This document shows, piece by piece, positions 38,119 through 47,346 of a stretch of DNA of 64,000 nt. The position numbers and the translations under genes are program-made. Below the pieces are notes generated by a model. That model ran no database searches and was not told where the DNA came from. It was given only the letters and a program-made list of their open reading frames with translations. The stretch comes from Candidatus Methylospira mobilis. GTDB taxonomy: Bacteria; Pseudomonadota; Gammaproteobacteria; Methylococcales; Methylococcaceae. The stretch spans positions 1,111,716 to 1,175,715 of the forward strand of contig NZ_CP044205.1 of the NCBI RefSeq assembly GCF_009498235.1, written 5' to 3'. Every line of letters starts with the position of its first letter. Position 1 is the stretch's first letter.

Positions 38119-40590
38119 ATGACCGGAGTTTCAAATATCTCAGCAAGCAGCTTGTCAGGAGATCAGTCGCTTAGCGCTTTTGGCAAAGCGCGCGCTACAG
38201 TCGACGGCGCTCCGCTGGCGCCCGATGAGCTGGTCGGAATGCATGCGTTCTGGCGCGCATGCAACTATCTGGCTGTAGGGATGATTTATCTCCGCGATAA
38301 TCCGTTGCTGCGCGAGCCGCTGAAACCTGAGCATATTAAAAATCGCCTGCTTGGACACTGGGGCGCAAGCCCGGCGCTCTCGTTTTCCTATACGCATTTA
38401 AGCCGGATCATCAGGAAAAACGACCTGGATATCATTTTCATGGCGGGTCCGGGCCATGGCGCGCCGGGCGTGCTTGCGCCGGTTTATCTGGAGGGCAGCT
38501 ATTCGGAAATCTATCCGGATAAAAGCCTGGACGAAGAAGGTTTGCTGCGGTTTTTCCGGCAATTTTCTTTCCCGGGCGGTATCGGCAGCCATTGCACCCC
38601 GGAAACGCCGGGCTCCATTCATGAGGGCGGCGAACTGGGCTATGTGTTGTCGCACGCCTGCGGCGCGGCATTCGATAACCCGGATTTGATCGTAGCGGCG
38701 GTGGTCGGCGACGGCGAAGCCGAAACCGGCCCGCTGGCCACCTCCTGGCACATCAGCAAGTTCCTGAATCCGATCCGTGATGGCGCGGTGCTGCCGATCC
38801 TGAATCTGAACGGTTACAAGATCAATAATCCGACCTTGCTGGCGCGCATCAGCCATCAGGAGCTGGAAGCGCTGTTTGTCGGCTACGGATACAAGCCTTA
38901 TTTCGTCGAAGGCTCCGATCCCGAAACCATGCATCAGGCCATGGCTGCGACGCTGGATCAGTGCGTGAAGGATATACATGCGGCGCAACAGGAAGCGCGC
39001 AGCAGCGGCGTCGCCACGCGCCCGCGCTGGCCGATGATCGTGCTGAGAACGCCGAAAGGCTGGACCGGGCCGGGCGAAGTCCACGGTCACAAGGTTGAAG
39101 GCTTCTGGCGCGCGCATCAGGTGCCGGTCGGCGATGTGAAGAAAAATCCGGAGAGTCTGAAACTGCTGGAAAATTGGCTGCACAGCTATAAGCCGGAAGA
39201 GTTGTTCGACAGTAACGGCGCGCCGAGCTCTGCATTTGCGAATTTACTGCCCGCCGGTAATCGCCGCATGGGTTCCAATCCACATGCGAATGGCGGCTTG
39301 CTGCGCAAGGCTCTGCGTATGCCGGATTTCCGCGATTACGCGGTCGAAGTCCTGCATCCGGGGCAGAGCGAAGCGGAAAACACGGTGCCGATGGCAAAAT
39401 TTCTGCGCGACATCATGAAAGCCAACATGAACAACTTCCGCGTGTTCGGCCCGGATGAAAACACCTCGAACAAGCTCGGGGCGATATACGAGGTCAGCAA
39501 GAAATTCTGGATTGCCGAGTATTTTCCGGAAGATTCGGATGGCACCGAACTGTCCACCGACGGTCGCGTCATCGAAATGCTCAGCGAACACACCATGGAA
39601 GGCATGCTGGAAGGCTATCTGCTGACCGGCCGCCACGGTTTCTTCTCTACCTACGAAGCATTCGTGCATGTGATCGATTCCATGTACAACCAGCACGCGA
39701 AGTGGCTGTCTATCTGCAATCACCTGCCGTGGCGGCAGAATATTTCGTCGCTGAACCTGTTGATCACTTCCACGGTATGGCGTCAGGATCACAACGGTTT
39801 CACCCATCAGGACCCCGGTTTTCTGGATGTGGTGGTTAATAAAAGCGCCGAGGTGACGCGCATCTACCTGCCGCCGGACGCCAATACTCTGCTGTCGGTG
39901 GCCGATCACTGCCTGGTTTCGCAAAACTATGTGAATGTCATTGTCTGCGACAAGCAATTGCATTTGCAGTATCTGGACATGGAAGCGGCGGTTATTCACT
40001 GCACCAAGGGTGTCAGTATCTGGGATTGGGCCAGCAACGATTACGGTGTGGAGCCCGATCTGGTCATGGCTTGCGCCGGCGATGTGCCTACCCAGGAAGC
40101 GCTGGCGGCAACCGCCTTGCTGAACGACGAGTTCCCGGATTTGAAAATCCGCTTTATCAATGTTGTCGATCTGCTGCGTCTGCAGCCGGAATCCGAACAT
40201 TGCCACGGTTTGAGCGACCGTGACTTCGATGGCCTGTTTACCCGCGACAAGCCGATTATTTTCAACTTCCATGGCTATCCCTGGCTGATACACCGTCTGG
40301 CTTATCGCCGCACCAATCATGCCAACATGCATGTGCGCGGATACAAGGAAAAGGGTAATATCAACACGCCGCTGGAATTGGCGATCAGTAATCAGATCGA
40401 CCGCTTCAGTCTGGCGATAGACGCGATCGACCGCGTGGAAAAACTGAGAGTAGTCGGCGCGCATGCCAAGGAGCGCTTCCGTAACCAGCAGATCGCCTGC
40501 CGTGCTTATGCGCATACGCACGGTGTCGACAATCCTGAAATCGTAAACTGGCGTTGGCCGGTGCGCCATGCAACAGATAGCGGTAGTTAA
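38119..40590 (+). CDS. xfp: Xylulose-5-phosphate / fructose-6-phosphate phosphoketolase
   Basis: 823 residues from the ATG at 38119, with AAGGAG seven bases before it. The frame is open further upstream but without family sequence. Thiamine-diphosphate motifs are visible: [57 protein letters not shown] and, near the end, [19 protein letters not shown]. It cleaves xylulose-5-P or fructose-6-P with phosphate to acetyl phosphate and a shorter sugar phosphate. With ackA it yields acetate and ATP. In a formaldehyde-assimilating organism it would drain ribulose-monophosphate-cycle sugars to C2 units. Confidence 0.95.
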   Translation: MTGVSNISASSLSGDQSLSAFGKARATVDGAPLAPDELVGMHAFWRACNYLAVGMIYLRDNPLLREPLKPEHIKNRLLGHWGASPALSFSYTHLSRIIRKNDLDIIFMAGPGHGAPGVLAPVYLEGSYSEIYPDKSLDEEGLLRFFRQFSFPGGIGSHCTPETPGSIHEGGELGYVLSHACGAAFDNPDLIVAAVVGDGEAETGPLATSWHISKFLNPIRDGAVLPILNLNGYKINNPTLLARISHQELEALFVGYGYKPYFVEGSDPETMHQAMAATLDQCVKDIHAAQQEARSSGVATRPRWPMIVLRTPKGWTGPGEVHGHKVEGFWRAHQVPVGDVKKNPESLKLLENWLHSYKPEELFDSNGAPSSAFANLLPAGNRRMGSNPHANGGLLRKALRMPDFRDYAVEVLHPGQSEAENTVPMAKFLRDIMKANMNNFRVFGPDENTSNKLGAIYEVSKKFWIAEYFPEDSDGTELSTDGRVIEMLSEHTMEGMLEGYLLTGRHGFFSTYEAFVHVIDSMYNQHAKWLSICNHLPWRQNISSLNLLITSTVWRQDHNGFTHQDPGFLDVVVNKSAEVTRIYLPPDANTLLSVADHCLVSQNYVNVIVCDKQLHLQYLDMEAAVIHCTKGVSIWDWASNDYGVEPDLVMACAGDVPTQEALAATALLNDEFPDLKIRFINVVDLLRLQPESEHCHGLSDRDFDGLFTRDKPIIFNFHGYPWLIHRLAYRRTNHANMHVRGYKEKGNINTPLELAISNQIDRFSLAIDAIDRVEKLRVVGAHAKERFRNQQIACRAYAHTHGVDNPEIVNWRWPVRHATDSGS

Positions 40591-41728
40591 CGCGGGATCG
40601 TCGACGCTCAAATTATCGCTTTTCGAGGGCTGCATCAGGCGGCTCAGCGTATTGGCAGACCGGCTTGACGGGCCTGATTCGCGGGTCTCGATTCGCAATG
40701 AGGATGGAGCGGTCTGTTTCGATGCTGTCATTGCTGTCGATGGCCATCACGGCGCATTGGCTTGGCTGTTCGACTGGCTTGCGGCCGAAAGGCCGCAGAT
40801 CCGTCTGATGGCTGTCGGTCATCGCGTGGTGCACGGCGGTGATTTGTTGACGGAATCGGTCCTGGTCACCCCTGCGATTTGCGAGCAGATACGCGCGTTG
40901 ATTCCACTGGCGCCTTTGCATCAGGAGCTTAACCTGGATGCAATTGAGTTTATCGCAAGGCGTTTTCCGGAACTTCCTCAGGTTGCCTGCTTCGATACTG
41001 CGTTCCATACGACGGCGGGACCCATGGAACGCATGTTCGCGTTGCCGCGCCGTTACCTGGAACAAGGCATACGCCGTTACGGTTTTCATGGACTGTCGTA
41101 TGAATATATCTCCGGCCGCCTGCATGTCATGGAAACGGATTTGGCGGGCGGACGCAGCATCGTCTGTCACTTGGGTAATGGCGCCAGTCTCTGTGCGATG
41201 AAACGTGGACGCAGCATGGCGACGACCATGGCGTTTACCGCGCTGGAAGGTTTGCCGATGGGAACGCGTTGCGGCTCGATAGATCCAGGCGTGTTGCTGT
41301 ATCTGCTGGAGCACGAAAAAATGTCGGCGGCGGAATTGTCCGATCTCCTATACAGGAAGTCCGGTCTGCTGGGTATTTCCGGTATCAGCCAGGATATGCG
41401 GGATCTGCTGGCAGACAATACGCCGACGGCAGCAGAAGCCGTGGAGTATTTCTGCTATCGCATAGCCAGAGAAATCGGCTCGCTGGCTGCAGTTTTGGGG
41501 GGGCTCGATACGCTGGTGTTTACCGGCGGCATAGGGGAGCATGCGCAATGGGTGCGTGCGCGCGTTTGCGCCTTGTCGCGCTGGCTGGGCGTCGATATCG
41601 ATTTGTCCGCCAATACCCGTCATGCCGATGTTCTCAGTACCTGGAGCAGCGCCGTGCGCGTGCTGATCATACCGGCGAACGAAGAAAGCGTGATTGCCGG
41701 ACACACCGTCCGCATCGCGATGCAATAG
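40568..41728 (+). CDS. ackA: Acetate kinase
   Basis: 386 residues, overlapping the phosphoketolase gene by 23 bases, so the two are translationally linked. Motifs are [73 protein letters not shown] and [14 protein letters not shown]. It converts acetyl phosphate and ADP to acetate and ATP, the direct follow-on of Xfp. Slightly shorter than typical AckA (about 400). Confidence 0.94.
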   Translation: MQQIAVVNAGSSTLKLSLFEGCIRRLSVLADRLDGPDSRVSIRNEDGAVCFDAVIAVDGHHGALAWLFDWLAAERPQIRLMAVGHRVVHGGDLLTESVLVTPAICEQIRALIPLAPLHQELNLDAIEFIARRFPELPQVACFDTAFHTTAGPMERMFALPRRYLEQGIRRYGFHGLSYEYISGRLHVMETDLAGGRSIVCHLGNGASLCAMKRGRSMATTMAFTALEGLPMGTRCGSIDPGVLLYLLEHEKMSAAELSDLLYRKSGLLGISGISQDMRDLLADNTPTAAEAVEYFCYRIAREIGSLAAVLGGLDTLVFTGGIGEHAQWVRARVCALSRWLGVDIDLSANTRHADVLSTWSSAVRVLIIPANEESVIAGHTVRIAMQ

Positions 41729-41730
41729 TG

Positions 41731-41760
41731 GCTTTGCGCGGCTGGTCCGCCGCGCAAAGC
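41731..41760. terminator. Perfect 12-base inverted repeat between convergent ackA and methyltransferase genes
   Basis: GCTTTGCGCGGC (41731-41742), six-base loop, GCCGCGCAAAGC (41749-41760). It starts two bases after the ackA stop. There is no T-tract on either side, so it is a strong hairpin that may protect or end both transcripts rather than a classic intrinsic terminator. Confidence 0.6.
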
Positions 41761-41790
41761 ACACTTAATCGGGAGCGGGAGCCAAAGACC

Positions 41791-42489
41791 TTACCCTGAT
41801 TTTTTGGCGACAACGACCATGCTCTTCCATAAGTAAGGTATACGCCCGACGCCGTGGAACCCGATCACGCTGAAACCGTTTTCAACAAGGAGCGTAGTGA
41901 GCGTCTCCCTGCTCCAAAACTTGATATGTCCTCCATGCCAAAGCGGATTGTGATGAAAATCCCATTTGTTAACGATGGATAGCGCCAGGTTTTTCAGGTA
42001 GCCGTGGTAGGGCGTGCTGATTATGAGATAACCGTCGTCCTTGAGTATCTGTTTCGCATAGACCGGCAGCAGATGCGGGGAGAAAAGATGCTCTATGACT
42101 TCCGTAGAAATAACGGCGTCGAAGGGTCTTTCGGCAGCCAGAAGCGCCTGGGGATCATCCTGGACGCCGAAGTTGTAAAAGTGAATATCCCGGTAGGCGG
42201 AGCGCGCAATCTCAACGCCTTTGGCATCATATTCAACGCCCGCTACTTCGTAGCCCTGGGCAGCCAGCATGGCGCATAACGCTCCATTACCCGCACCTAA
42301 ATCCACCACTCGCTTGACATCCAACCTGTTAAGCAGCTTAAGAATGAATGGCGCGATGTATCCGCAAGAACATGGGGCTTCGACTGAACTCCAGCCGTAA
42401 TTATCTGCAACGTCGTTCTTCATATGCTTTTCCGGTAGGCAAAGGTTTTGGGGAGGGCGATATTCGGGGGTAAATTGTTTGCGCTTCAC
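41791..42489 (-). CDS. SAM-dependent methyltransferase (UbiG-like) at the end of the GT28-GH1 operon
   Basis: 232 residues from a GTG overlapping the upstream gene stop by three bases; an ATG 22 codons later (42423, MKNDVADNYGW) is an alternative. SAM motif I is VVDLGAGNGALCAM, followed by AGVEYDAKGVEIA and VISTEVIEHLFSP. The substrate is unknown. Its coupling to the GH1 and GT28 genes suggests a glycolipid or other product of that pair. Confidence 0.78.
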   Translation of the reverse strand: MKRKQFTPEYRPPQNLCLPEKHMKNDVADNYGWSSVEAPCSCGYIAPFILKLLNRLDVKRVVDLGAGNGALCAMLAAQGYEVAGVEYDAKGVEIARSAYRDIHFYNFGVQDDPQALLAAERPFDAVISTEVIEHLFSPHLLPVYAKQILKDDGYLIISTPYHGYLKNLALSIVNKWDFHHNPLWHGGHIKFWSRETLTTLLVENGFSVIGFHGVGRIPYLWKSMVVVAKKSG

Positions 42490-43973
42490 ATTTTAGCTTT
42501 AATCGCCTGGCTGTATGTTTCTGACGGGCAGTCGCCGAAATGATCCTGTGCGAGCCGCTCCATGCTTTGCTGGTAATCGACGCTGAATAGACCGAAACGT
42601 GGCGAATAGGTACCCCATTCGTAATTGTCGAACAATGACCAGTGAAAATACCCGAACAATGGGATGCCTTCCTTGACGATGCGCCGGACCTCGGCGACAT
42701 GCAGACGCACGAAACGGCTGCGCGACATGCGGTCTCTGCGCTGGGAATGCGTGTTGTCCAGCGTGCGCCTGAGCGCCATGCCGTTTTCGGCTATCATGAT
42801 GGGACGATCGAAGTTGGCGGCATGGTACTGACAGAAGAAGTGCATGCCTTCCGGCAGTACACGCCAATCCCACCATTTGCTGCGTATCGAGCCTATCAGT
42901 CTGGCGCGTAGCGAAGGGATAGGGTGGTGGTGATCGTGCCAGGCCGGCGCCCGTAAAATATGTGCAAAAAAAGGGTCGTAGTAATCAATGGCAATGTAGT
43001 CCAGCAGCCGTGGTCTTTGCGATTGCCGCAATGTTTGCAGAAATACGCTGAACTGATCGATGTTCAGGGTATGCCGTGCCATGATGTCGACCACCCACGC
43101 CAGCAACGCGCCGAAGAGGACGTTTTTCAGCGGCAGTTCGGCGGTTTTGACAGCCGTTGAAAATGCGCGCGCGCGTTCACGCAGGAAAGCGATGGTATCC
43201 TGCTCCTCTACCTGTTTTTCTCTTAGCGTCAGCAAGTCGAATATCAGCATATCCAGCCAATACAGATCGCTGCAATAGCTATTGATGGCGACTGACGGTT
43301 GCGTCCAGCGGTTGAGCTGGTACAGATCATGTATCGTGTTATAGGCCAGCACATGGGCGCTTAACAGGTGGCTCAATGCTTCGAAACCGGTTCGAAATCC
43401 CGATCTCGATCCGCCTGGAAACTCGTGGCCTATATAGGTGTTAAGCACCAGCATGCCCGGTTCGTTAATCGTGATGAAGTAGCGAAGCGGAGGGTGTTTG
43501 CGGGCCACAAGGCGCTGGTTGATGTAGTGGATACTGGTTGAGACGTAGTCGCTAAAGTATTTCAGCGTGTCGGCGCATAACCAGGCATCCGGGTGCAACC
43601 ATGCGGGATGAATGAAATGGTGCAGGGTAACGATAGGCTCCAGCCCGTACTCACGGCAACTGAGCAGAATATCGGCATAATGTTCCAGCGCGTCGAAGTC
43701 AAAAGGCGGCGCCGCGCCCGGCGCGCGCGCGCTTTCCGTTATTGGTTGTATGCGGCTCCATTCCAGACTCAGGCGAAATGCATTGAGTCCCATCCGGCGG
43801 CAATGCGCAAAATCTTCGCGATAGTGATGCCAGAAGTCGGATGCCTGTCCCAATGCTTCGACATCACCTTTGCGTTCCGCTTCCGCCCAGTTGGTTTGCG
43901 GTTGTCCGGGCTGGTTGTATCCGCCTTCCGACTGGTAGGCGGAAGTGGCGACGCCCCATAAAAATTCAGTCAC
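42486..43973 (-). CDS. Glycoside hydrolase family 1 enzyme
   Basis: 495 residues, (beta/alpha)8 GH1 fold. It starts FLWGVATSAYQSEGGYN; LSLEWSRIQP follows. The acid/base glutamate is E171 (FITINEPG) and the nucleophile E396 (IMIAENGMA). No signal peptide is visible, so it is cytoplasmic or peripheral. GH1 enzymes are usually beta-glucosidases or galactosidases, but the family also contains the plant galactolipid transglycosidase SFR2. The gene overlaps a diacylglycerol-glycosyltransferase-like gene by eight bases, so a role in glycolipid trimming or remodelling is more attractive than sugar catabolism (inference). Confidence 0.88.
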   Translation of the reverse strand: MTEFLWGVATSAYQSEGGYNQPGQPQTNWAEAERKGDVEALGQASDFWHHYREDFAHCRRMGLNAFRLSLEWSRIQPITESARAPGAAPPFDFDALEHYADILLSCREYGLEPIVTLHHFIHPAWLHPDAWLCADTLKYFSDYVSTSIHYINQRLVARKHPPLRYFITINEPGMLVLNTYIGHEFPGGSRSGFRTGFEALSHLLSAHVLAYNTIHDLYQLNRWTQPSVAINSYCSDLYWLDMLIFDLLTLREKQVEEQDTIAFLRERARAFSTAVKTAELPLKNVLFGALLAWVVDIMARHTLNIDQFSVFLQTLRQSQRPRLLDYIAIDYYDPFFAHILRAPAWHDHHHPIPSLRARLIGSIRSKWWDWRVLPEGMHFFCQYHAANFDRPIMIAENGMALRRTLDNTHSQRRDRMSRSRFVRLHVAEVRRIVKEGIPLFGYFHWSLFDNYEWGTYSPRFGLFSVDYQQSMERLAQDHFGDCPSETYSQAIKAKM

Positions 43974-45174
43974 CTAAGTCGGCTCCGGTAATATTCAACA
44001 TTTGGTTTCGTTGCTGGCGTGATAGCGCCAGAGGCGGCAACCGGTCTTCGATCAGGGTGTCGACTACCGTTAGCGCTGCATGGGGTTTGGCGATGCGCCG
44101 GGCATTATGGCGCATCTGCGCCAAGCGTTCCGGATTATCCAGCAGGCGCTCTATTTTCCAGGACAGCGTGCAAGGTTCATTGCATTTAATGGCGACGCCT
44201 TGCTCCAGCAGGTGATCGCTGTTGCGTTCCTCCTGTCCGGGGATCGGGTTGACGATGCAGATCGGAAGCTCGCTGGCAAGTGCTTCGGAAACAGTGAGGC
44301 CGCCGGGTTTGCCGATAAACAAATCGGCGGCCTGCATAAGCCGGTGCATTTCTTGGGTATAGCCCATGATTCTGAAATGGTCGGGATCATGGCCGACACG
44401 CTGTTCTATCTGCTGTTTAAGCTCTGCATTTCTTCCGCAAACGACCAGCGTTTGCGCTTCTCTGTTCAGGCAGCGCAAACGTTCCACCAGAAAATCGGTT
44501 TGGCTGGCGCCGAGCGCGCCGGCGGAAAGCAGTAAAACAGGTAGTTCCGAATTCAAACCCAGTTCAAGTTTGGCCTGCCGTAAATCGGTACGTTGCGAGA
44601 ACACCGGGTCGATAGGAATACCGGAAACGGTAATACGCTCTTCCGGCAAGCCCAGCATCTGCAGGTAGGCCTGGGTTTCGTCCGATGCCACGAAGTAGCG
44701 GTGGAAGGCTCTGGATAGCCACATCGCATGAAAGTCGTAGTCGGTAACTACGATCGACAAATGTGCCTCGAGCTGTTTGTTGGTAATGAGGTGGGATATG
44801 ATGCCTGCCGGCATGAAATGGGTGCAGACAGTGATATGCGGTTGATAGGAGCGAATAAAACGCACCAGCGGCTTGGTATTGAGACGATCCAGCATATGGC
44901 GCATGGTATCGGTGCTCCAGGGCTCATCGCTGGTTTTGTACCACCAGCCTAAAAAATTCGGCGCCGACTTGACCAGTGAATCGTAGAAGCGCGAATAAAA
45001 GTCGCGGAACAGCTTGTTGGTGTATTGCAGGGCATCCAGGTTGATGACTTCAGTCACCCTGTGGTCGGCTCGGAAACTTTTTTCCAACGCCTCGGCCGCT
45101 TTGATGTGACCGGCGCCGGCGCTCACCGAAATGATGAGTATGCGTTTTCCTGTCGGCGTAATCTGGTTACCCAT
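43966..45174 (-). CDS. MGDG-synthase-type GT28 glycosyltransferase (diacylglycerol glycosyltransferase-like)
   Basis: 402 residues. The N-terminal MGDG-synthase domain begins ILIISVSAGAGHIKAAEALE, with HxxAA-type residues conserved, and contains SIVVTDYDFHAMWL. The C-terminal GT28 donor domain has LLSAGALGASQTDFLV and FIGKPGGLTVSEALASELP. Relatives are plant MGD1 and bacterial UgtP, which put galactose or glucose on diacylglycerol at the membrane. First gene of a three-gene minus-strand run (GT28-GH1-methyltransferase), about 60 bases after the fae-like gene. Confidence 0.88.
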   Translation of the reverse strand: MGNQITPTGKRILIISVSAGAGHIKAAEALEKSFRADHRVTEVINLDALQYTNKLFRDFYSRFYDSLVKSAPNFLGWWYKTSDEPWSTDTMRHMLDRLNTKPLVRFIRSYQPHITVCTHFMPAGIISHLITNKQLEAHLSIVVTDYDFHAMWLSRAFHRYFVASDETQAYLQMLGLPEERITVSGIPIDPVFSQRTDLRQAKLELGLNSELPVLLLSAGALGASQTDFLVERLRCLNREAQTLVVCGRNAELKQQIEQRVGHDPDHFRIMGYTQEMHRLMQAADLFIGKPGGLTVSEALASELPICIVNPIPGQEERNSDHLLEQGVAIKCNEPCTLSWKIERLLDNPERLAQMRHNARRIAKPHAALTVVDTLIEDRLPPLALSRQQRNQMLNITGADLGD

Positions 45175-45235
45175 AATGTTGAGCCGCTTGGTTTAATGTG
45201 CATGATACGGCTGCTGTGGCGCGGGACAGTAGCAC

Positions 45236-45685
45236 TTATTTCCCTTGTGCGGCGTATTTAATCGCCATCTGCATCGTCTGGTAGTTGAATTCTTCTATAC
45301 GGGAATAGTCTTCTGCGCTGGGGTGTACGAAAACGCTGGCGAAAATAAACAGGTCGTCGGCCTTCTCCACAGGAATGATACCGTCTACGAGGCATTGCGT
45401 TACGCCTCTGGCTATGCCGCGCTGAGCGGGGCCAAAAATAATCGCAGGTTGCTTGGAATGCTTGATCGCGATTTTGTTGCGCATAACCGTATAAGGTCGG
45501 CAGGGCAGGTTCGGTGCCATCAGCGCCAGTAAAGAAGTGAAGCCATCGTGGTTTCTGGTCAGCGTTTTTGCAAAAAGAAGCTCGGCGTTGCTGCCCCTGG
45601 GGCCGATGATCAGGTCAATATTAGCCACTTCGTGGCCGCTACCATAGTGTGCCTGACCTGTCAGCACGTTATCAAAAATAGACAT
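45236..45685 (-). CDS. Formaldehyde-activating enzyme (Fae) homologue, divergent
   Basis: 149 residues from the ATG at 45685, with GGAG nine bases upstream. The family core is clear: NIDLIIGPRGS, FTSLLALMAPNLPCRPYTVM, IFGPAQRGIARGV and VEKADDLFIFASVFVHP. Fae catalyses condensation of formaldehyde with tetrahydromethanopterin. Canonical Fae, as I remember it, reads NEVAHIDLIIG with a proposed catalytic histidine. Here that position is Asn22 (HEVANIDLIIG). The C-terminal tail is also about 20 residues short. It may be one of the secondary Fae-like proteins of methylotrophs with an altered or regulatory role. Confidence 0.88.
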   Translation of the reverse strand: MSIFDNVLTGQAHYGSGHEVANIDLIIGPRGSNAELLFAKTLTRNHDGFTSLLALMAPNLPCRPYTVMRNKIAIKHSKQPAIIFGPAQRGIARGVTQCLVDGIIPVEKADDLFIFASVFVHPSAEDYSRIEEFNYQTMQMAIKYAAQGK

Positions 45686-45984
45686 TTTTTCTCCGTAATT
45701 TCGCTTTGGATGCTTCCCGGTCTGTTGGCGGATTATAACCGTGACTCCCATGATAAAGGTATGTTCTCTCCGGAGCAAATGACCTGCGCAACTGCGGTTA
45801 TTGAGCCGGGTTTGGGGCTAATTGTAATTTTATCGTAGCTATTCAGCGTGAGCTTTTGGGGCATGACCGAGGCAGTCGTAAATAAGGCGAGCCGGTCGAG
45901 AGACGCGGAAGCGTGTCGGTAAATTAACCACGCGCCGTTAATCCATCCTTTCGACTACGCTCAAAACAAGCCATGAGGGCTCGT

Positions 45985-46006
45985 TGTGGCCATCCATGTG
46001 GCCACA
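45985..46006. repeat. Small inverted repeat in the fae-tRNA gap
   Basis: TGTGGCCA, six bases, TGGCCACA. It lies in a 385-base non-coding stretch (45686-46070) with no ORF that looks real. The segment just before it (about 45955-45980) reads like a dispersed intergenic repeat, but a second copy is not present in this window. Confidence 0.3.
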
Positions 46007-46070
46007 CGGGTTCCACCAGGCTTGCCTCACTTTCTCTACCACTGACTACGCTGAATAGTTACATTTTATC

Positions 46071-46099
46071 TTGACTAAAAGAAAATGATCCGCGATAAT
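46071..46099 (+). promoter_or_regulatory. Promoter of tRNA-Leu
   Basis: TTGACT (46071-46076), 17 bases, GATAAT (46094-46099); five of six at each box. It leaves about 47 bases before the 5' end of the mature tRNA. Confidence 0.75.
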
Positions 46100-46152
46100 A
46101 CTAAAATCAATTGGGAGTATAGTTATTGCTGGAAGGATTCCGGTCTCCTAAT

Positions 46153-46237
46153 GCCGGGGTGGTGAAACTGGTAGACACGCATGTTTCAGGTACATGTGAG
46201 GCGACTCGTGGAGGTTCAAGTCCTCTCCTCGGCACCA
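46153..46237 (+). tRNA. tRNA-Leu, anticodon CAG
   Basis: 85 bases. Acceptor arm GCCGGGG pairs with CCTCGGC, followed by A and an encoded CCA end. The anticodon stem is CATGT/ACATG with loop TTCAGGT, giving anticodon CAG (codon CUG). A long variable arm (class II) and a T arm containing GTTCAAG are present. The 3' half is the attachment target for the decayed integrase element that follows. Confidence 0.95.
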
Positions 46238-46271
46238 AATTCTAGATTCAGGCAGTCTCATGCCGTCTCAG

Positions 46272-46304
46272 AACCCGCAAGCTACAAGGCTTAGCGGGTT
46301 TTTT
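46272..46304 (+). terminator. Intrinsic terminator after tRNA-Leu
   Basis: AACCCGC-A-AGC, loop, GCT-TA-GCGGGTT followed by a run of Ts. It is 35 bases downstream of the tRNA CCA end and upstream of the integrase remnant. Confidence 0.85.
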
Positions 46305-46337
46305 ATTGTCTCGCGTAGTCTCACTAAGTATCATCTA

Positions 46338-46399
46338 ATACCATGAGTCATTATGGTATTTTCTATGGTATCGGCTCATACCATGAAAACCGATACCAT
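46338..46399. promoter_or_regulatory. Five heptamer repeats (ATACCAT / ATGGTAT) upstream of the integrase
   Basis: ATACCAT at 46338-46344, 46378-46384 and 46393-46399, and its complement ATGGTAT at 46353-46359 and 46365-46371. Five copies in 62 bases, in both orientations, between the tRNA terminator and the integrase start. This fits arm-type integrase sites and/or an autoregulatory operator of a tyrosine-recombinase element. Confidence 0.65.
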
Positions 46400-46417
46400 A
46401 AAGCGAGGTGAAAGCCC

Positions 46418-46860
46418 ATGTTGAGTGATATTCAGGTACGCAAAGCCAAGCTCCAAGAAAAGCCTTACAAGCTGGCCGATGAGCGGGCGCTGTATATGTT
46501 GGTCAACCCGACCGGCGCGAAACTATGGCGTATCAATTACCGTTTCAACGGCAAGCAAAAACCCCCACAGGCACTGGGTGTCTATCCCGAAGTTTCCCTA
46601 TCCGATGCCCGCATCAAGCGCGATGAAGCGCGGCAACTGCTGGCGCAAGACATTGATCCCGGCGAACAGCGCAAGGCAACCAAGGTCATGAAGGCCGAGA
46701 GCCTGTCCAATAGCTTCGAGTTGCCGAGATTACCGCCAGCGAAATGCTGACCTTGTTAAACAGGACCGTGGAGCGGGGCAGGATTGATACAGCTACCCCG
46801 TCTGCGATCGCGTGTTTCGCTATGCGGTTGCGACAGAACGGGCGGAGCGTGGCCTACCGC
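46418..46860 (+). pseudogene. Degenerate P4-type tyrosine integrase
   Basis: The first about 98 codons are intact and encode the N-terminal arm-binding (DUF4102) domain: MLSDIQVRKAKLQEKPYKL, LYMLVNPTGAKLWRINYRF, LGVYPEVSLSDARIKRDEAR. After SNSFE the frame jumps: EITASEMLTLLNRTVERGRIDTAT resumes in another frame from about 46726, and VFRYAVATERAERG in a third from 46812. About 50-70 residues between the first two blocks are missing, and the catalytic domain is absent. The gene is dead but still sits in the usual place next to a tRNA 3' end. Confidence 0.88.
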
Positions 46861-46871
46861 TGAATTGATGA

Positions 46872-47248
46872 ATCACTGCCGACGGTGGCGGTGGCAACGG
46901 CAGTCGGGTACGGCTTTGGAAATTGGAATTACAGAAACTGGCTGACGAGATCAAGATCCCTATTTATCTCTCTCACCAGCCTCCGGGTACAGTAAATGGA
47001 ACAAAATTGAGCATCGCCTGTTCTCGTATATAAGCATGAATTGGCGTGGACAGCGATTGATTAGCCATGAAGTGATCGGCAATCTCATTGCTGGGACTAC
47101 CACGCGTAAAGGGCTGAAAGTCCACGCCGAACAGGATTGCTCCTTGTACCCGTCAGGAATTAAAGTCAGCGATGCAGCGTTTGATGGTATTCATATTACC
47201 CGAAATGGATTTCATGGCGAATGGAACTACAGGATTGATCCAAACTAA
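46872..47248 (+). pseudogene. C-terminal fragment of an ISAzo13-family transposase
   Basis: One open frame of about 125 codons with no start codon at its beginning; a TGA sits directly upstream at 46869. The translation has ITADGGGGNGSRVRLWKLEL, the WNKIEHRLFSYISMNWRG block with the catalytic Glu, LIAGTTTRKGLKVHAEQD, YPSGIKVSD and GFHGEWNYRI, characteristic of this DDE family. The N-terminal half is missing. It abuts the integrase remnant within about ten bases, so the junction is a deletion or insertion scar. I could not see terminal inverted repeats. Confidence 0.82.
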
Positions 47249-47346
47249 CTATGACTGAATATGTCATACATATTAATTAACGGCTCCTAATGTTGCCGAG
47301 CCAAGACCTCGCACAGCGAGACAATTAGCTCTCGGAGCTTTGGCAA

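Noticed and set aside
39244-40731. 495-codon open frame on the minus strand opposite the phosphoketolase gene
   Set aside because: Antisense shadow of a highly conserved gene. No ribosome site or recognisable motif, and composition is typical of a mirrored codon pattern.
46238-47346. Second attachment site (duplicate of the tRNA-Leu 3' end) for the decayed island
   Set aside because: I searched both strands downstream of the tRNA for the last 15-20 bases of the gene and found no copy, so island borders cannot be set.
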